Shown here piece after piece: positions 32,248 through 44,399 of a stretch of 64,000 nt of DNA. Source of the DNA: Protea cynaroides (taxonomy: Eukaryota; Streptophyta; Magnoliopsida; Proteales; Proteaceae); the NCBI GenBank assembly GCA_028583415.1, contig CM053265.1:36186873-36250872 (forward strand), in the 5' to 3' direction. Below the pieces are notes generated by a model that did no database searches, was not told the DNA's origin, and was given only the letters and a program-made list of their open reading frames with translations. The position numbers were made by a program, and so were the translations under genes. The stretch's first letter is position 1, and the number at the start of each line of letters is the position of its first letter.

Positions 32248-32904
32248 TTAGGTTCTTGACATGGTTTCCTTGTCCTTGGAGTATACCAATATGTCATCAA
32301 TAAATACTATAACCGACGTATCCAGCATATCGTGGAAAACTCGGTTCATAAGTTCCATGAATGTCGCCGGTGCATTAGTTAATCTGAATGACATTACTAA
32401 GAATTCATAATGTCCGTATCTTGTCCTGAAAGCTGTCTTTGGAATGTCACCTTCTTTAATCTTCAGCTGATGATAGCCCGATCGAAGATCGATCTTTGAA
32501 AATACTTTTGCTCCCTGTAACTGATCGAACAAGTCATCGATCCTAGGTAGTGGGTATCGATTCTTGTTGGTCAGTTTATTCAACTCTCGATAGTCGATAC
32601 ATAATCGAACGCTACCGTCCTTCTTCTTTACGAACAACACCGGTGCTCCCCATGGAGATATACTGGGTCTAATATAACCCTTATCCAGCAGTTCTTGTAA
32701 TTGTACTTTTAATTCCTCCAATTCAGTAAGAGCCATCCTATAAGGTGCTTTTGATACGGGTGCGGCTCCGGGTAGAAGGTCTATTACAAACTCTGTGGCT
32801 CGGTCGGGTGGTAATCCGGGTAGTTCCTCCAGAAATACATCGGGAAAATCTCGCACGACATCAATATCTTCCATTTGTGGCACGTCCTTGGTTAGGTCGA
32901 CCAC
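32248..32904 (-). pseudogene. Chromovirus reverse transcriptase core
   Basis: The run-in DVFLEELPGLPPDR leads to ISPWGAPVLFVKKKDGSVRL, IDYRELNKLTNKNRYPLPRI, FSKIDLRSGYHQLKI and the catalytic box VIVFIDDILVYS, intact. A shift near 32250 ends the frame before the thumb. Upstream, 33130-32905 keeps a broken protease-RT linker with FDVILEIDG for the usual FDVILGMDW. Confidence 0.9.
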
Positions 32905-34813
32905 TGATACTAGATATCCGACTCATTTCTCTTCAAAGCATCTCTTCGCCTTTAGCATAGAGCGGATCAGCTTTCACTTCCTAGGCAACATACTCCCAAT
33001 GATACTAAATCATATGCCGTTTTTATTCTTGAATGACAACCTCTTCTATGCACGTATCACTTGTAGAGTGTTGAAACAACCCGTCTATTTCCAAGATGAC
33101 GTCAAAGTCTACCATCTCAAGTCGACTGAGGTTGCATCCAAATTCTATCCATCCATAAGATTTGGACATTGTTCGTAACACTCATCCCATACAACATCTA
33201 GTCCAAAGGGCTTGAACTAGCAAAATCTGGTATAAGGTCTTAAGAGCTTGTGTAGTTCCTTCATCTCTTAATTTTTCAAGGACTATTGCCAAATCTCATA
33301 TCCCAAATCTATTTATAAGCATTAGGGTATATGCTTATAATTTCATTAATTCAGCCAAACTCTTTTGGTCATTTCTTAATCATATCACTCAACATTAGGC
33401 ATAACTCAAATTATGATTATATTAATTTGAGTAGTATTAATGCCATGATTTTTAACTTTATCCTGGTATCCACTCTTAGATTCGCCTTCAAGAATCTTCT
33501 ACCATGTCAAAATTCATACCGATATAGCCATATTTAACTCTACTAGAGTGCTATTTATTTCTTTACTGGCTACCCTTGATAATTCTCACTTTTGTCGCAT
33601 GCACTCTTTTATAGGCATGATTCATATCCACCCGTTTAGAAATCTCAAAACAAATTCTCCATCACTTCATCTGAGTTCCATTGGCTATAGCATTTAATCT
33701 GAATCCAATCATCTTTCTTTCAATAATTCCATTATCACTAAACATCTTTATCAACAATAATCAGGGAGTGTATAAATCAAAATGTTTGTCCAAAACAATT
33801 CATTTCCTTCTTTCAATTTAGCATAATGGCAACACTTGCTTTATCTAGTGAATCTAGGTTTCAAGGATCAGGAGTAAATCTGTGGTAATCCAACCGGCAT
33901 CAAAAGATCATTAAATTGCACGGTGGTCCAAATATATGAAAATAGAGGTTCTACAGTTCTTGACCTCATGGTTACAGGTTCTATTGAGTATATATAATGC
34001 CATTGGTCAAGGCACTATAGGAATAAATCTGGAGAGAGATTTTATACATCAGTAAATCAGGTATAATCTGGAGAAAATTTTCGTACATCAATTCAGGTAT
34101 AAATCAGTAGATGTACACTCAACATGATTAAGCATTTAACTGTTCATTCAGTTCGTATCATTGTTCATGTTGTCGATCATGAGAATGGTGCAGATTGGTA
34201 TAATCAGGACTAATACTAAAGAAACAATATCTATAACTCCAATTGACAGGTTAAATCAAGAAAGTATCCTGTCAAGGTCTGAGAAATTAAAATCTGGTAT
34301 GTGCATCCTCTATAATCATAAGAGTAAATCAATAATGCACCGCATCCTATATAGACATATCCAGTTATATGGCCATAATCTTTGTATCTCTGTTTGGATT
34401 TATCCCGAGATCATTCCCTTTACTTTTACGGGGAATTAGGCATTACAAGCCATTTTCTCCTTCCTTTGTCATACATCGAGTTTCACATCTTGTGAGTACC
34501 AACTCGATATTCTAATTTTCTGTTGTACAGATGCTCCCTTCCTGCACTGTACTATATCCTTGTATACTTGGATAACTACCCAACTTATAGATAATACCCT
34601 ATATTATTTGTTTATTAGGATGATTTTTGGTCTTCTCTTTCTGTTTGACTGTATATATATGATTTCATCTTTAATATGTACATTATTGTCTTGTTTAAGT
34701 TCTGTCTCAACCAACACAGGTGCTTATTGTGTGTTTGTATTAAAGCTTTTAATTTATCCTAACTCAGTTCATGGACTCTAGTGGAAGTACTCAAGTTTAA
34801 TGGGTAAGGCCTA
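32905..34813 (-). other. Chromovirus leader region lacking a recognisable gag
   Basis: From the primer site (34813) to the protease remnant (33130) about 1.7 kb of AT-rich sequence shows no gag core and no CCHC knuckle on either strand. The sister element at 39.9 kb has its gag at this place. The element therefore depends on others for capsid, unless the gag has diverged beyond recognition by eye. Confidence 0.65.
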
Positions 34814-34830
34814 CAAGAGCTCTGATACCA
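34814..34830 (-). promoter_or_regulatory. Primer binding site of the inserted chromovirus
   Basis: On the minus strand the LTR end gtgtgaca is followed by act and then tggtatcagagctc, the tRNA-iMet site, complete over twelve bases. Confidence 0.9.
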
Positions 34831-34833
34831 AGT

Positions 34834-37149
34834 TGTCACACCCCAATTCCGCACTGTTCAGAATGGTGTGATGAACCGCTAAATAACCAATGGTTCAACC
34901 AGGATCTCAAATAGGCTATCCCCGTTTTATCCAAACTTTTACACATCCATAATCATAATCAGAGTAATACACAATAGCGGAAAATCTATAATAAAATGAA
35001 CTGAGCAACTAAGATGATATCATTAATTTAATAGCAAATTATTCTGTTCTCAACTGAGACATAAATAATTAAGTACCAATACATGTCTTATAAATCCAAT
35101 AAAGAAACCTATAAAAATATCTAATCAAATACACACGAGTTGCACTCGCAAGAGGAGTCGTGTGTATCATCTTCAGCTCCAGCGTCCATTGCTGCTATAT
35201 TCTCGTACGCAGACGCGTTCATGTAATCTTCAACTGTGTAACCTGCATCATCAACTAAAAATATTCGACATCGAGGGGTGAGCACACAACACGGCTCAGT
35301 TAGTAGCCAAAACAATGCAACATCACATATGCATGTAAAAAGTCAATTTATATCTTTGGTCTGGTTTAAAGTTTGCAATATGCAATAGAAAGGTTTAGGT
35401 AGCCAAAGGTCGCGTTTATTGACTCCGCCTCTATACACGAGTGTGTGACGTTACCTGAAGATCACGTTTATCGTCAACTCACATGCACCCAACCATGAAC
35501 AATATATAACAAAGGTTACGTTTATTGCTATATAGTGCCATACCAACACGTAAGCCCTTGTTGGCGAGGGCTGCAAACTGGGCTCGCAACTAACCAATCC
35601 TAATGCCAAACAGTGTATCCAAGGCCTCACCCCAGCATCCCTCAGAACATCCATAGAGATAGAGCTAAGGCCCCCCGGTAGAGTATAGGACTCAAGGACC
35701 GAGACCACCTCCCCTGATACTCTACGACATAATAGTTCTGCTAAGGTAATGGCGATACGACGATGCTAATGCACAATACTTGAGTTAGAGATAGAGCTAA
35801 AGTGCTGAGACCCGCCAAAGGTTAACGTTTATTGACGTTCTCATCACACCTCCCCTGATACTCGCTCGCATCAAGCACATCAACCACACACATACAAGCA
35901 CATGCCTATTCCTATCATCATCATCATCATCATGATATAAACAATAAAGTAAATATGCATGAATAAGTAATAGAAATATTGGATGGCATGCTGTATGCAC
36001 ATTACAAACATATTCGCATAGAATCAAGCATAGCACAGGACTCAAGAAATAGAAAACAGTTTATTATTAACCAATTTAGTTTGGAGTTAAGGTTCCTCAC
36101 CTTAGCTTCCTAATAGATATTTTCCAAGCTTTAGAATCACCTCTACAGTGTTATTATAATGCTAGCAAACCTAACAAAGTCGATAGAATTTAATTAGAAT
36201 TAATTTCTAATTTAAAAACAATGCTGTTAACTGAGGGTCGATCAGAGGGTCGATGTTCAGAATGCATAGGGTCGATGGGTCTATCGACCCTGTCCTCTGT
36301 CTGAACTTCCCGAATCCTGAGGGTCGATGGTCAGGGTGGATAGGGTCGATGGGTCTATCGACCCTGTGTGTGACCCTCTGTGCAATCAGGTCCAATTTCC
36401 AGTTTTTAGTTCATTCTTCATGTTTGGGGTCCTATGGCTTGCTTCCACATTCCATTAAACATTCGTTCCATGGTCTGAAACCATGATTCATCCTCCTAGA
36501 TGGCTTTCATGCATTATCCTAGGTTTTTCCATGACAACTTAACCATAGATGGATGGTTTGGGTTTCTCTGAAATCCTACACTCAACCATATCTAACCTAA
36601 GGTCTTTAGAAACTCATGGAATTAGTATCCATACCTGAGAAGATTACTTTTCTCTGGAAATTCTTCTCCTTTTTGCTAAGTCTTTTTCCTTGCCTCTTTT
36701 CTTCCTCTTTTCCTTCTTCTCTCCTTCTCTCAATTCAATTAGGGTTGTGAAAGGAGTGAAAGTGGCTTAGGGATGTCCTTTAAATAGAGTAGGAATGTCC
36801 TATAACAGTCCCATTGAGATTTGGAAAGAATCCCAATCGAAAATTAGGAAATTTCCTAATTTCAGACTTGGCAGTGAGTGAGGGTCGATTAGAGGGTCGA
36901 TGATCCCGTCGACCCTGTGGTCTGACATTGTCTGACCCTTTGTCCATTTTTCAGGGTCTGAGTTTCTAATTTGAGAGGGTTGACCCTGTTTAGCTGGGTA
37001 TGCGACCCTTGCCCTATTTTAAGTATTTTTGGGTCGATTTGATACCTGGGATCTCGCTCTCCTTCACGCCCTTGGTCCATTGACTCGACCGTGATGGGTA
37101 AACCTGGTTCAAGGTGGTAAGACCGGGTTAGTTTGACACGGGTCTTACA
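34834..37149 (-). repeat. Right (5') LTR of the inserted chromovirus
   Basis: Nearly identical to the left LTR. Promoter parts on the minus strand: motif cluster 36880-37010, TATA-like ctatttaaag near 36785, donor ttctcag/gtatgg near 36640, second cluster 36233-36380, acceptor gatgatgcag at 35243. The short CxCxxC exon (35242-35121) is unbroken here. Confidence 0.93.
35121..35242 (-). CDS. LTR exon encoding a CxCxxC-tailed peptide (intact frame)
   Basis: From the acceptor gatgatgcag the frame reads GYTVEDYMNASAYENIAAMD..., then an acidic stretch EDDTHDSS and the tail CECNSCVFD before TAG. Copies in the LTRs at 41803 and 59188 match in frame. I see no in-frame ATG in the putative leader exon, so the start (non-AUG, or another upstream exon) is unresolved. 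Not a family I recognise. Three regularly spaced Cys suggest metal binding or thiol chemistry, but that is speculation. Confidence 0.45.
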
Positions 37150-37212
37150 GGAACCGTCTCTCTATTTTTTGCTCAACCGAACCCTACAGATTCGGCAGGG
37201 CAACGAGGCAAG

Positions 37213-37656
37213 TGTTAGGGAATTATGCCACGCTGGGTTCATTCCCTCGACACGTCGGGCTCAATATTAGCGCCACGTGGAGATTCGCCATTCGACGAAG
37301 GTTAAAGTCGGTACTACCCCTCAAGCACAGGAAGAAAGGGTAAACTCGGTATTTCAGGATTTCACACTGTTCACTATAAATAGGGCGAATCCCGAGGTTT
37401 TTAACACACAACATTTACTGTTCATTTATTACCCCTTGAGATTCACGCTCTGACACATCGGTCGAAAAATCTCACCTCACCCCACACTTTATAATATCTT
37501 AGTGGGCTCGCAACCGAGCCCATTGACTGTTCACAGAGCCTAACTTTGGCATCGGAGTGGACCCGGGGCATCCAGCCCTCCTCCCTTCTTTGCCTTTTCT
37601 TGTCTTGTAGGTCCAGTCAGCGAGGAGGACCCACAGGACGGATCTGGGCCGAAACA
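37213..37656 (+). repeat. 3' LTR of the Tat element
   Basis: Starts TGTTAGGGAATTATG and ends GGGCCGAAACA. It is homologous along its length to the solo LTR at 55568-56056: shared 'cactataaatag' promoter region, 'gagattc..cgctctgac' block, and 'ctaactttggcat.ggagtgga'. The five bases after it are ggtct; the matching copy cannot be found because the 5' LTR is lost. Confidence 0.88.
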
Positions 37657-39923
37657 GGTCTTTCCCTCATTTTCCCTGTTTTCTCCCGCCCGCACTCTCC
37701 CTCGCTCTCTCTGATATTTTCCCGCGTTGACCCCTCTCTCCCTCATCGATCGCTCTACCCCAAAGGAACTCTATCTTTAGCAACCATTCTAGCTACCAAC
37801 AGTACCCTTCCACTCCACCACCTACAAACCCTGCATTACCCATTCCTAACGCAAGCCACACAATATACCTTCCCAATCTCTCACTCAAGCCATCCGGTGA
37901 AGACTGCGACGACGACAAATCCCTCCCAACGCTTCTCCGATAATGAAAGATAGAAGAAGTTTAGATTCTCTAAAACTCCTCTCTCTTGAAAGAACCCTCT
38001 CAGTGGATGCTCCTGAAGAACGTTTCATTGATCGATTTTCTGCAAATCTTGTCTCTTGAACGAGTCTCAGTGTCTACAACCCAGTCTTGCAACTTTTATT
38101 GCATCCATTTTCTTTGTTCTTCACCCTCTCTAATTCGTGTATCAGGTAAACTATTATCTTCCCTATCTGCTTGAACTAGGAAAACCCTTAATCGACATTT
38201 GGTTGTGTATCTGATGATTCTAATTTTTATGGTTTAATTTCTTGTGATTGGTCTTTGTTTATATAAATTTAGGGTTTAGTTTGTCCTAGTTTCTTCTTCT
38301 CCCTTTTTTCCCTAAATTTTTTACTTCATATTGTGATTGGAGAACCATAACCGGTAAAGGTCTGGTTCCAATAGCTTGAAAGGTTTTATCCTTCAAAGTT
38401 CTGGTTGTATTGCAAGAGCTTGAAAGGTCTGGTTCAGTTGGAGATTCCACTTTGTATTTGCTCTGGAGCATGGCTAGGAAATGCCCTCTTCTAGTTTTCT
38501 ATCAATATAATTTTGTTAGAGTAACACGAGATTTGATAAACCCTTTGCAATCCCATGTTAGAACTCATGAGAAATATTGTTCTACCTATAGAATTTCAAA
38601 TCCCCTATTGTGCAATGAATTTTGGCACTTGAATCTAAAGTTTGAAAAGCATGGACCATTCCTTTTGTTTCTTGGAAGTAAATTGAATTTTTTCCCCATT
38701 TATTTTGTTGAAATATTGCAATAGTTATTGATCTTCATCTCCATATATCCGGTGATGCTGCTTTTTTTTTTTTTCCTGTTCTTTTTTACTCTTTCTAATG
38801 GTTCTGCCTCTTCATTTATTTTTTATGAAATAGTTTTTTACTGGTGAAACATATTATATACATCCTGTGCATGATGGAAGTAGGATAAGGATTAAGTTGA
38901 CAATAATGAAATTATTAATAATTTTTTATTTGGGCTCAAAGATAGCAAAAAATATATTAAGAAAAAGAAAAGATACTGTACCCTGTATACCAAACTTTTT
39001 TTTTTTTTTTTTTTTTTGAGAAAGATCTAATTAACTACTATTATGGAAAGATGTACTTTGCACTATACATTAATAGATGACATCTTATATTCTTTTGCTG
39101 ATCTTTAGCTAAAAAAAAAAGTATTTTGCATTACTGATTCAAGTCCGATTCCTCTTCCCACAAGGGTATACCCTCCACATGATTTGTCACTATCGTGTGA
39201 AACCCACTAGACATGGATGGTGATGGGGTTATTGGAAGGATATCCATGTTGGGAGAGGATCCAAACTCAATTCCCAGTGATAAGATTTCCCCTTAGAAGT
39301 TACTGTTATGGAGATACCTATCTATGTATAGAGATACTTCTTAAACTGCTATAGTATAAGTGATTATCTACTATGCATTTCCTTTTCAAAAAATTGGATG
39401 GAAGTCTTAAAGTGTCCCTATTCCCTAGTAAGAGTTAACAGTAAGTGGGCAGGGCTTGGAATTGTCGAAGAGAGGATGCAAAAAATAAAGATGGAAAAAT
39501 GAGAGAGAAACAGAAAGTATGCAGTTAGGTTTCCTTCTTTTCTTCCTTTAATGGTTAGGCAAATGGGTTGGTGGTTCATGGGTGAAGAAGCGTCTGAACC
39601 CTAAATCAGTGCCCTGTACTTTATTTTAATAGTTAAGAAAGATAGAGAGATGCTGTAATTATATCTCTTTGAAGTTTTCCACCCTAGGAATTAATAATAA
39701 CTGTCATTTTTTAATTGTGCATGCATGTGTATATATATTCGGGTTTCATGCATGTTCAACAATATGATGCCCATGATGAACCACCATAATTTGACACGTG
39801 GTTGTATATGTTCCACTATTGAACCACCATAATTTGACATGTGGATGAAAAATTCAACATATCCCTTCTTTCCTTTCCATCCTTTTTCATGCATGACCAT
39901 GCAACTATTGATTCCGACGTGAA
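37657..39923 (+). other. Non-retrotransposon segment inside the CACTA nest, gene-leader-like
   Basis: The pyrimidine-rich start (37660-37900) and an ATG at 37942 opening a 37-codon frame (MKDRRSLDSLKLLSLERTLS..., ending near 38059) resemble the 5' end of a plant transcript. A donor-like tatcag/gtaaac follows near 38145. The rest is AT-rich with poly-T runs (38761, 38998). It may be the first exon of a CACTA-borne or host gene continuing beyond the chromovirus, but no domain is visible. Confidence 0.3.
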
Positions 39924-42211
39924 TGTAAGACCCGTGTCAAACTAACCCAGTCTTACCACCTTGAACCAGGTTTACCCATCATGGTCGAGTCTAATGGACC
40001 AAGGGCATGAAGGAGATCGAGATCCCAGGTATAAAATCGACCCAAAAACACTTAATTTTAGGGGAGGGTCGCATACCCAGCCAAGTAGGGTCGGACCTCC
40101 CAAAACAGAAAGTCAGACCCTCAGTTTTGAAGGGAGGGTTGGACAGCTTAAAACCCTACGGTCGACGGGATCATCGACCCTCGGTTTCTGACGAAACTGA
40201 AATTAGGAAATTTCCTAATTTTCGGTTGGGATTCTTTCCAAATCTCAATGGGATTATTATAGGACATTCCTAGTCTATTTAAAGGACGTCCCTAAGCCAC
40301 ATTCACTCCTTTCACAACCCTAATTGAATTGAGAGAAAGAGAGAAGAAGGAAAAGAGGAAGAAAGGAGGCTAGGAAGAAGGCTTAGCAAAAAGGAGAAGA
40401 ATTTGCAAAGAAAAGTAATCTTCTCAGGTATGGATATTAATTCCATGAGTTTCTACAGACCTTAGGTTAGATATGGTTGAGTGTAGGATTTCAGAGAAAC
40501 CCAAACCATCCATCCATGGTTAGGTTTTCATGGAAAACCATAGGAGGATGCACGAAAATTATCTAGATGGATTATACATGGTTCTAAACCGTGGATTGAC
40601 TGTTGAATGAATGAAGGAAGCAAGCCATAGGACCCCAAACACGAAGAATGGGTTAAAAGTGGAAATTGGACCAGAGTGCACCAAGGGTCGCACCGAGGGT
40701 CGATATACCACCCGACCCTAGGTGTTTTTGACCATCGACCCTCAGCATTCGGGAAGTTCAGAATGGAGGGAGGGTCGATAAACCCATCGACCCTAGCACC
40801 TAGCATTGACCCTCGGTTGACGAATGGTTTTTAAATTCCAAATTAATTCTAATTAAATTCTATCGACTTGGTTAGGTTTTCTAGGAATATAATTACGTTA
40901 TAACGGTGATTCTAAAGCTTGGAAAAGTATCTTTTAGCAAGCTAAGGTGAGGAACCTTAACCCCAAACTAAATTGGTTAATAATAAACTGTTTTCTATTT
41001 CTTGAGTCCTATGCCATGTTTGATTTTATGCGAATATGATTGTAATGTGCATACAGCATGCCATCCAATATTTCTATTACTTGTTCATGCATATTTACTC
41101 TATTGTTTATAACATGATGATGATGATGATAGGAATAGGCATGTGCTTGTATGTGTGTGGTTGATGTGCTTGATGCGAGCGAGTATCAGGGGAGGTGTGA
41201 TGAGAACGTCAATAAACGTTAACCTTTGGCGGGTCTCAGCACTTTAGCTCTATCTCTAACTCAAGTCTTGTGCATTGACATCGTCGTATCGCCATTACCT
41301 TAGCGGAACTATTATGTCGTGGAGTATCGGGGAGGTGGTCTCGGTCCTTGTAATCTCGACTCTATCGGGGGCCTTAGCTCTATCTCTATGGATGTTCCGA
41401 GGGATCTTTGGGGTGAGGCCTTGGATACTTGTTTGGCATTAGGATTGGTTAGCAGCGAGCCCAGTTTGCAAGCCCTCGCTAACAGGGGCTTACGTGTTGG
41501 TATAGCATTATATAACAATAAACGTTAACCTTTGTTGTATAATGTTATAGTAGGGTGGATGGGGACGACGATAAACGTTAACCTTCGGGTGGGCTTCCAT
41601 ACCCTGTGTATAGAGGCGGTGTCAATAAACGTTAACCTTTGACCACCCAACCTTTCTATTGCACATTGCAAACTATAAACCAAGACCAAAGATATGAATT
41701 GACTTTTTGCATGCATATGTAATGTTGCATTGTTTTGGCTACTCATTGAGCCGTGTTGTGTGCTCACCCCTCGACGTCGAATATTTTTAGTTGATGATGC
41801 AGGTTATACAGTTGAAGATTATATGAAAGCGTCGGCGTACGGAACTGTAGCAGCTATGGAAGTTGGAGCTGAAGACGATACACACGACTCCTTTTGCGAG
41901 TGCAACTCGTGTGTATTCGATTAGATATTTTTATAGGTTTCTTTATTGGATTTATAAGACATGTATTTGGTACTTAATTACTTATGTCCCGGTTGATACA
42001 GAATAATTTTCTATTAAATCATTAATATCATTTAGTTCTCAGTTCATTTATTTATAAGATTTCCGCTATTGTGTATTTACTCTGATTATGATTGTGGATG
42101 CGTGTAAGTTTGGATAACGCGGGGATAGCCTATTAGAGATCCTGGTTGAACCGTTGGTTTGTTAGCGGTTCATCACACCATTCGAACAAGGCATGGAATT
42201 GGGGTGTGACA
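39924..42211 (+). repeat. 5' LTR of the second chromovirus
   Basis: Order: U3 motif cluster (40060-40200), TATA-like ctatttaaagg near 40275, leader exon, donor ttctcag/gtatgg at 40427/40428, second cluster (40684-40815), conserved middle with 'agctctatctctaa' and 'gcgagcgagtatc' blocks, acceptor gatgatgcag ending 41802, CxCxxC exon, then the U5 end. The inferred intron is 1375 bases. Confidence 0.92.
41803..41924 (+). CDS. LTR exon encoding a CxCxxC-tailed peptide (intact frame)
   Basis: Frame GYTVEDYMKASAYGTVAAME... then EDDTHDSF and tail CECNSCVFD, TAG. Against the solo LTR at 57452 the codons for T, V, E, Y, A, H and D differ at the third base while the residues stay, and many replacements are conservative (V/I, M/L, E/D, F/Y). 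That pattern indicates past selection on a protein. The start codon is unresolved. Confidence 0.45.
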
Positions 42212-42214
42212 ACT

Positions 42215-42226
42215 TGGTATCAGAGC
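42215..42226 (+). promoter_or_regulatory. Primer binding site of the second chromovirus
   Basis: tggtatcagagc, complete tRNA-iMet complement, three bases after the LTR end gtgtgaca. Confidence 0.9.
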
Positions 42227-42557
42227 ATCTCAGGCCTTGCCCCGACTGACACACATTCTAGACCATTATGAACTGAGATAGGATAAATTAAAAGCTTTAA
42301 TACAAACACACCGTAAGCACAAGTGATGATTGAAACCGAATTAAAAAGAGAATAATGCATCTATTAAAGGGGAAATCAGTTACATACAAGGAGTGAGAGA
42401 AACAAAACATATATACATCGCTAAAGTAGAGTACAGTCCACAACCGACGGTTACTCTCCAGAGTACAAGAAAAGTAAAGTACAAATCAAGAAGCTGGAGG
42501 GAGAAGGAGGAGGCGGTGCCTCACGATCTCTGTCGTAGTCCTCGGCATAGACCCTAG

Positions 42558-43809
42558 TCAACCAGGCCACCGGGTCCGGGTCGTCCGGAGACTAGGCGTG
42601 AGACCGGCTATCCTCCGATCGATCGCCGCACGCTGCACCTCTAGGAGCTCTCCCCATCCGCGCGCATCGATGCGTCTTTGAGCAGCCAACAGCTCATCCA
42701 TCCTCAGATCAGATCTGCACTGAGCATCCCTGATCTCCTGCAGCATCTCCATCATATCAGAAGGTGGGCGTGAAGGACTAGCGTCATGAGAAGGACTGGT
42801 CTCGGGTACTGAAGCCGCCGCAGCAGAAGTACCAGCCCTATCCGCATGCGTGGGTGATGGCGGTGGTATTGCATCGACATCCATATATAAGCGATCATCG
42901 TCGACCGGATCCCCACGAGCCCTAGCAGCAGCCTTAGCATCAGCCATCTCAACCCGAGTTTGAGGGCGCACCATCACGTTCCTCTCCTCATCACTAACCT
43001 CCGCATCTCGTAGCCCCATCTTGCAGATAGCCTCCCAATCTAGAGGTAACGAGAAGGTCTTCTCCTGGATCTTCTCATCTACCAGATCCACCCCGGGGCG
43101 GGTCGGTAGCATTGTAATCATACGTCCATAGGGTAGATTACCCCTATGACCGGACAATGTAGCACTAATCATCGTCCGCATGATGATGTAAGGAAGGCGA
43201 ACCCGGGCGATGAGTGCGGATGCAAGATAAGATCAAGAGCCGAGTCAGCTGAGAAACCCTCTCATAATGCCCACTTTGCGGGATCAGATTATGCTGAATA
43301 ATCTTGCAGAAGACCCGTGGAGCCGGACGCAAGTAGCAAGCTCTCATCTGCCATCTATTGGGACGGAGCAACTGGTTGTCGATCTCAGCTCTCATCTCCA
43401 TCTCAACAAACTGTGGCTCTCCCGGCGCACAGTACACCATAGGGCCATCATAGGCAATGCCCAACAGATCGGCCAGCTGCCGATAATCAAAGGAGATGTG
43501 CACCCCCTTGATGTAGCTGGTGATGCGTAACTCCTGGCCGTGCTCAACATCATTGTAATTCCCCACCACCTGGAGATTACAATAGAACTGGCGCACCAAG
43601 TCTGGACAGGTGCATGCGTCGTATGTGATGATAGGGAGCCACCCCATATTACCAAACGCTCCCTCCACATTGAACAAGGCTAGCTCAGCCAAGTTCACCA
43701 TGCGACCCCCTTCCACTTTCTTACGGGCATAGTCAGCATACTGTGCCTCAGCTTCATTCGAACGGAAGCGGAGTGGATCATGCAATCTTGGCACTTTGGT
43801 ACGGGCCAT
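42558..43809 (-). pseudogene. Antisense gene in the element's leader, plant-transposon-protein-like
   Basis: ATG at 43809 (MARTKVPRLHDPLRFRSNEA) leads into DLVRQFYCNLQVV ... ELRITSYIKGVHISFDYRQL ... LLGIAYDG, and after one frameshift near 43190 into LPYIIMRTM ... GNLPYGRMITML ... GVDLVDEK. It ends in a Pro/Ser-rich and helical tail to 42558. This order resembles the 'putative plant transposon protein' family (Pfam PF20167) found in many annotated plant retroelements. A leader intron is suggested by donor ctacag/gtacaa near 44258 and acceptor tttttgttgcag just before the ATG (all minus strand). One frameshift breaks it. Confidence 0.65.
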
Positions 43810-44399
43810 AGTACCTGCAACAAAAAGAAAGAGAAAATAAACCAGGAGTTAGTAGGATAAAATCCAAAATTCGACTTAATAACGACGTAGGTTGACCATA
43901 AAGTCCCATTTCTCACCATACAAGTGGGCGTAAGAACTCACGTAGGTTAAAACACATCCTACAATCTACATGCAGTAGAAAATTTTAACGGATAAGGTCC
44001 AATTTGAAGAAATTGAAGGAAAATAAAATTTTTTGATAAATTAGGGCAAAAAGAGAAAAATTTAAGTTTCTCGATAACCAACCGATGAAACTGAAAATTT
44101 TTTGAGGGCTTTCGTTCCTCAAGACCCCAATAACAAAAGCCCCCAATAAAAATCGAATTTTTACGGTTGGAAAAAGTTTAATTTGGAAAATACGAGCTAA
44201 ATGAGCAAAAACCTAGAAATAAAAAACCTAAAAACAGGGAAAGTTGGGAAATTGTACCTGTAGAGGTGACGGGGATGACGAAAGTCGGACTAGGAACAAT
44301 CCACAATAGTGAAGTAGCACTGTAGCAACTCGGAGAGTAGAGACGAGTCGAAACGGAGGAGGAATAGTGAGAATTGACCCAGAATCGGATCTTAAAGAT

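Larger units (their letters stand above)
27559..37149 (-). mobile_element. Chromovirus (probably Tekay/Del-type) gypsy element inserted in the Tat element
   Basis: LTRs of about 2.3 kb (27559-29862 and 34834-37149) flank an internal region read on the minus strand. The target duplication GGAAC is perfect (27554-27558 and 37150-37154). RT, RNase H, integrase and a C-terminal chromodomain are present, while gag is missing. The primer site and polypurine tract are clear. The LTRs differ at about ten places in the first 500 bp compared by eye, mostly C/T, so the insertion is younger than its host element. Confidence 0.96.
16645..37656 (+). mobile_element. Tat-lineage Ty3-gypsy retrotransposon, 5' LTR missing, interrupted by a second gypsy element
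   Basis: Order: gag, protease, RT, RNase H, a second (archaeal-type) RNase H, integrase, a 109-bp tandem array, an antisense gene, a 92-bp tandem array, 3' LTR. The doubled RNase H and an extra antisense gene after integrase are established features of the plant Tat lineage. The left edge begins in the conserved sequence that normally follows the primer site (ggattgcccgaccc), so 5' LTR and primer site are lost. The right LTR is 37213-37656. A chromovirus (27559-37149) is inserted with duplication GGAAC. Without it the element is about 11.4 kb. Confidence 0.9.
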
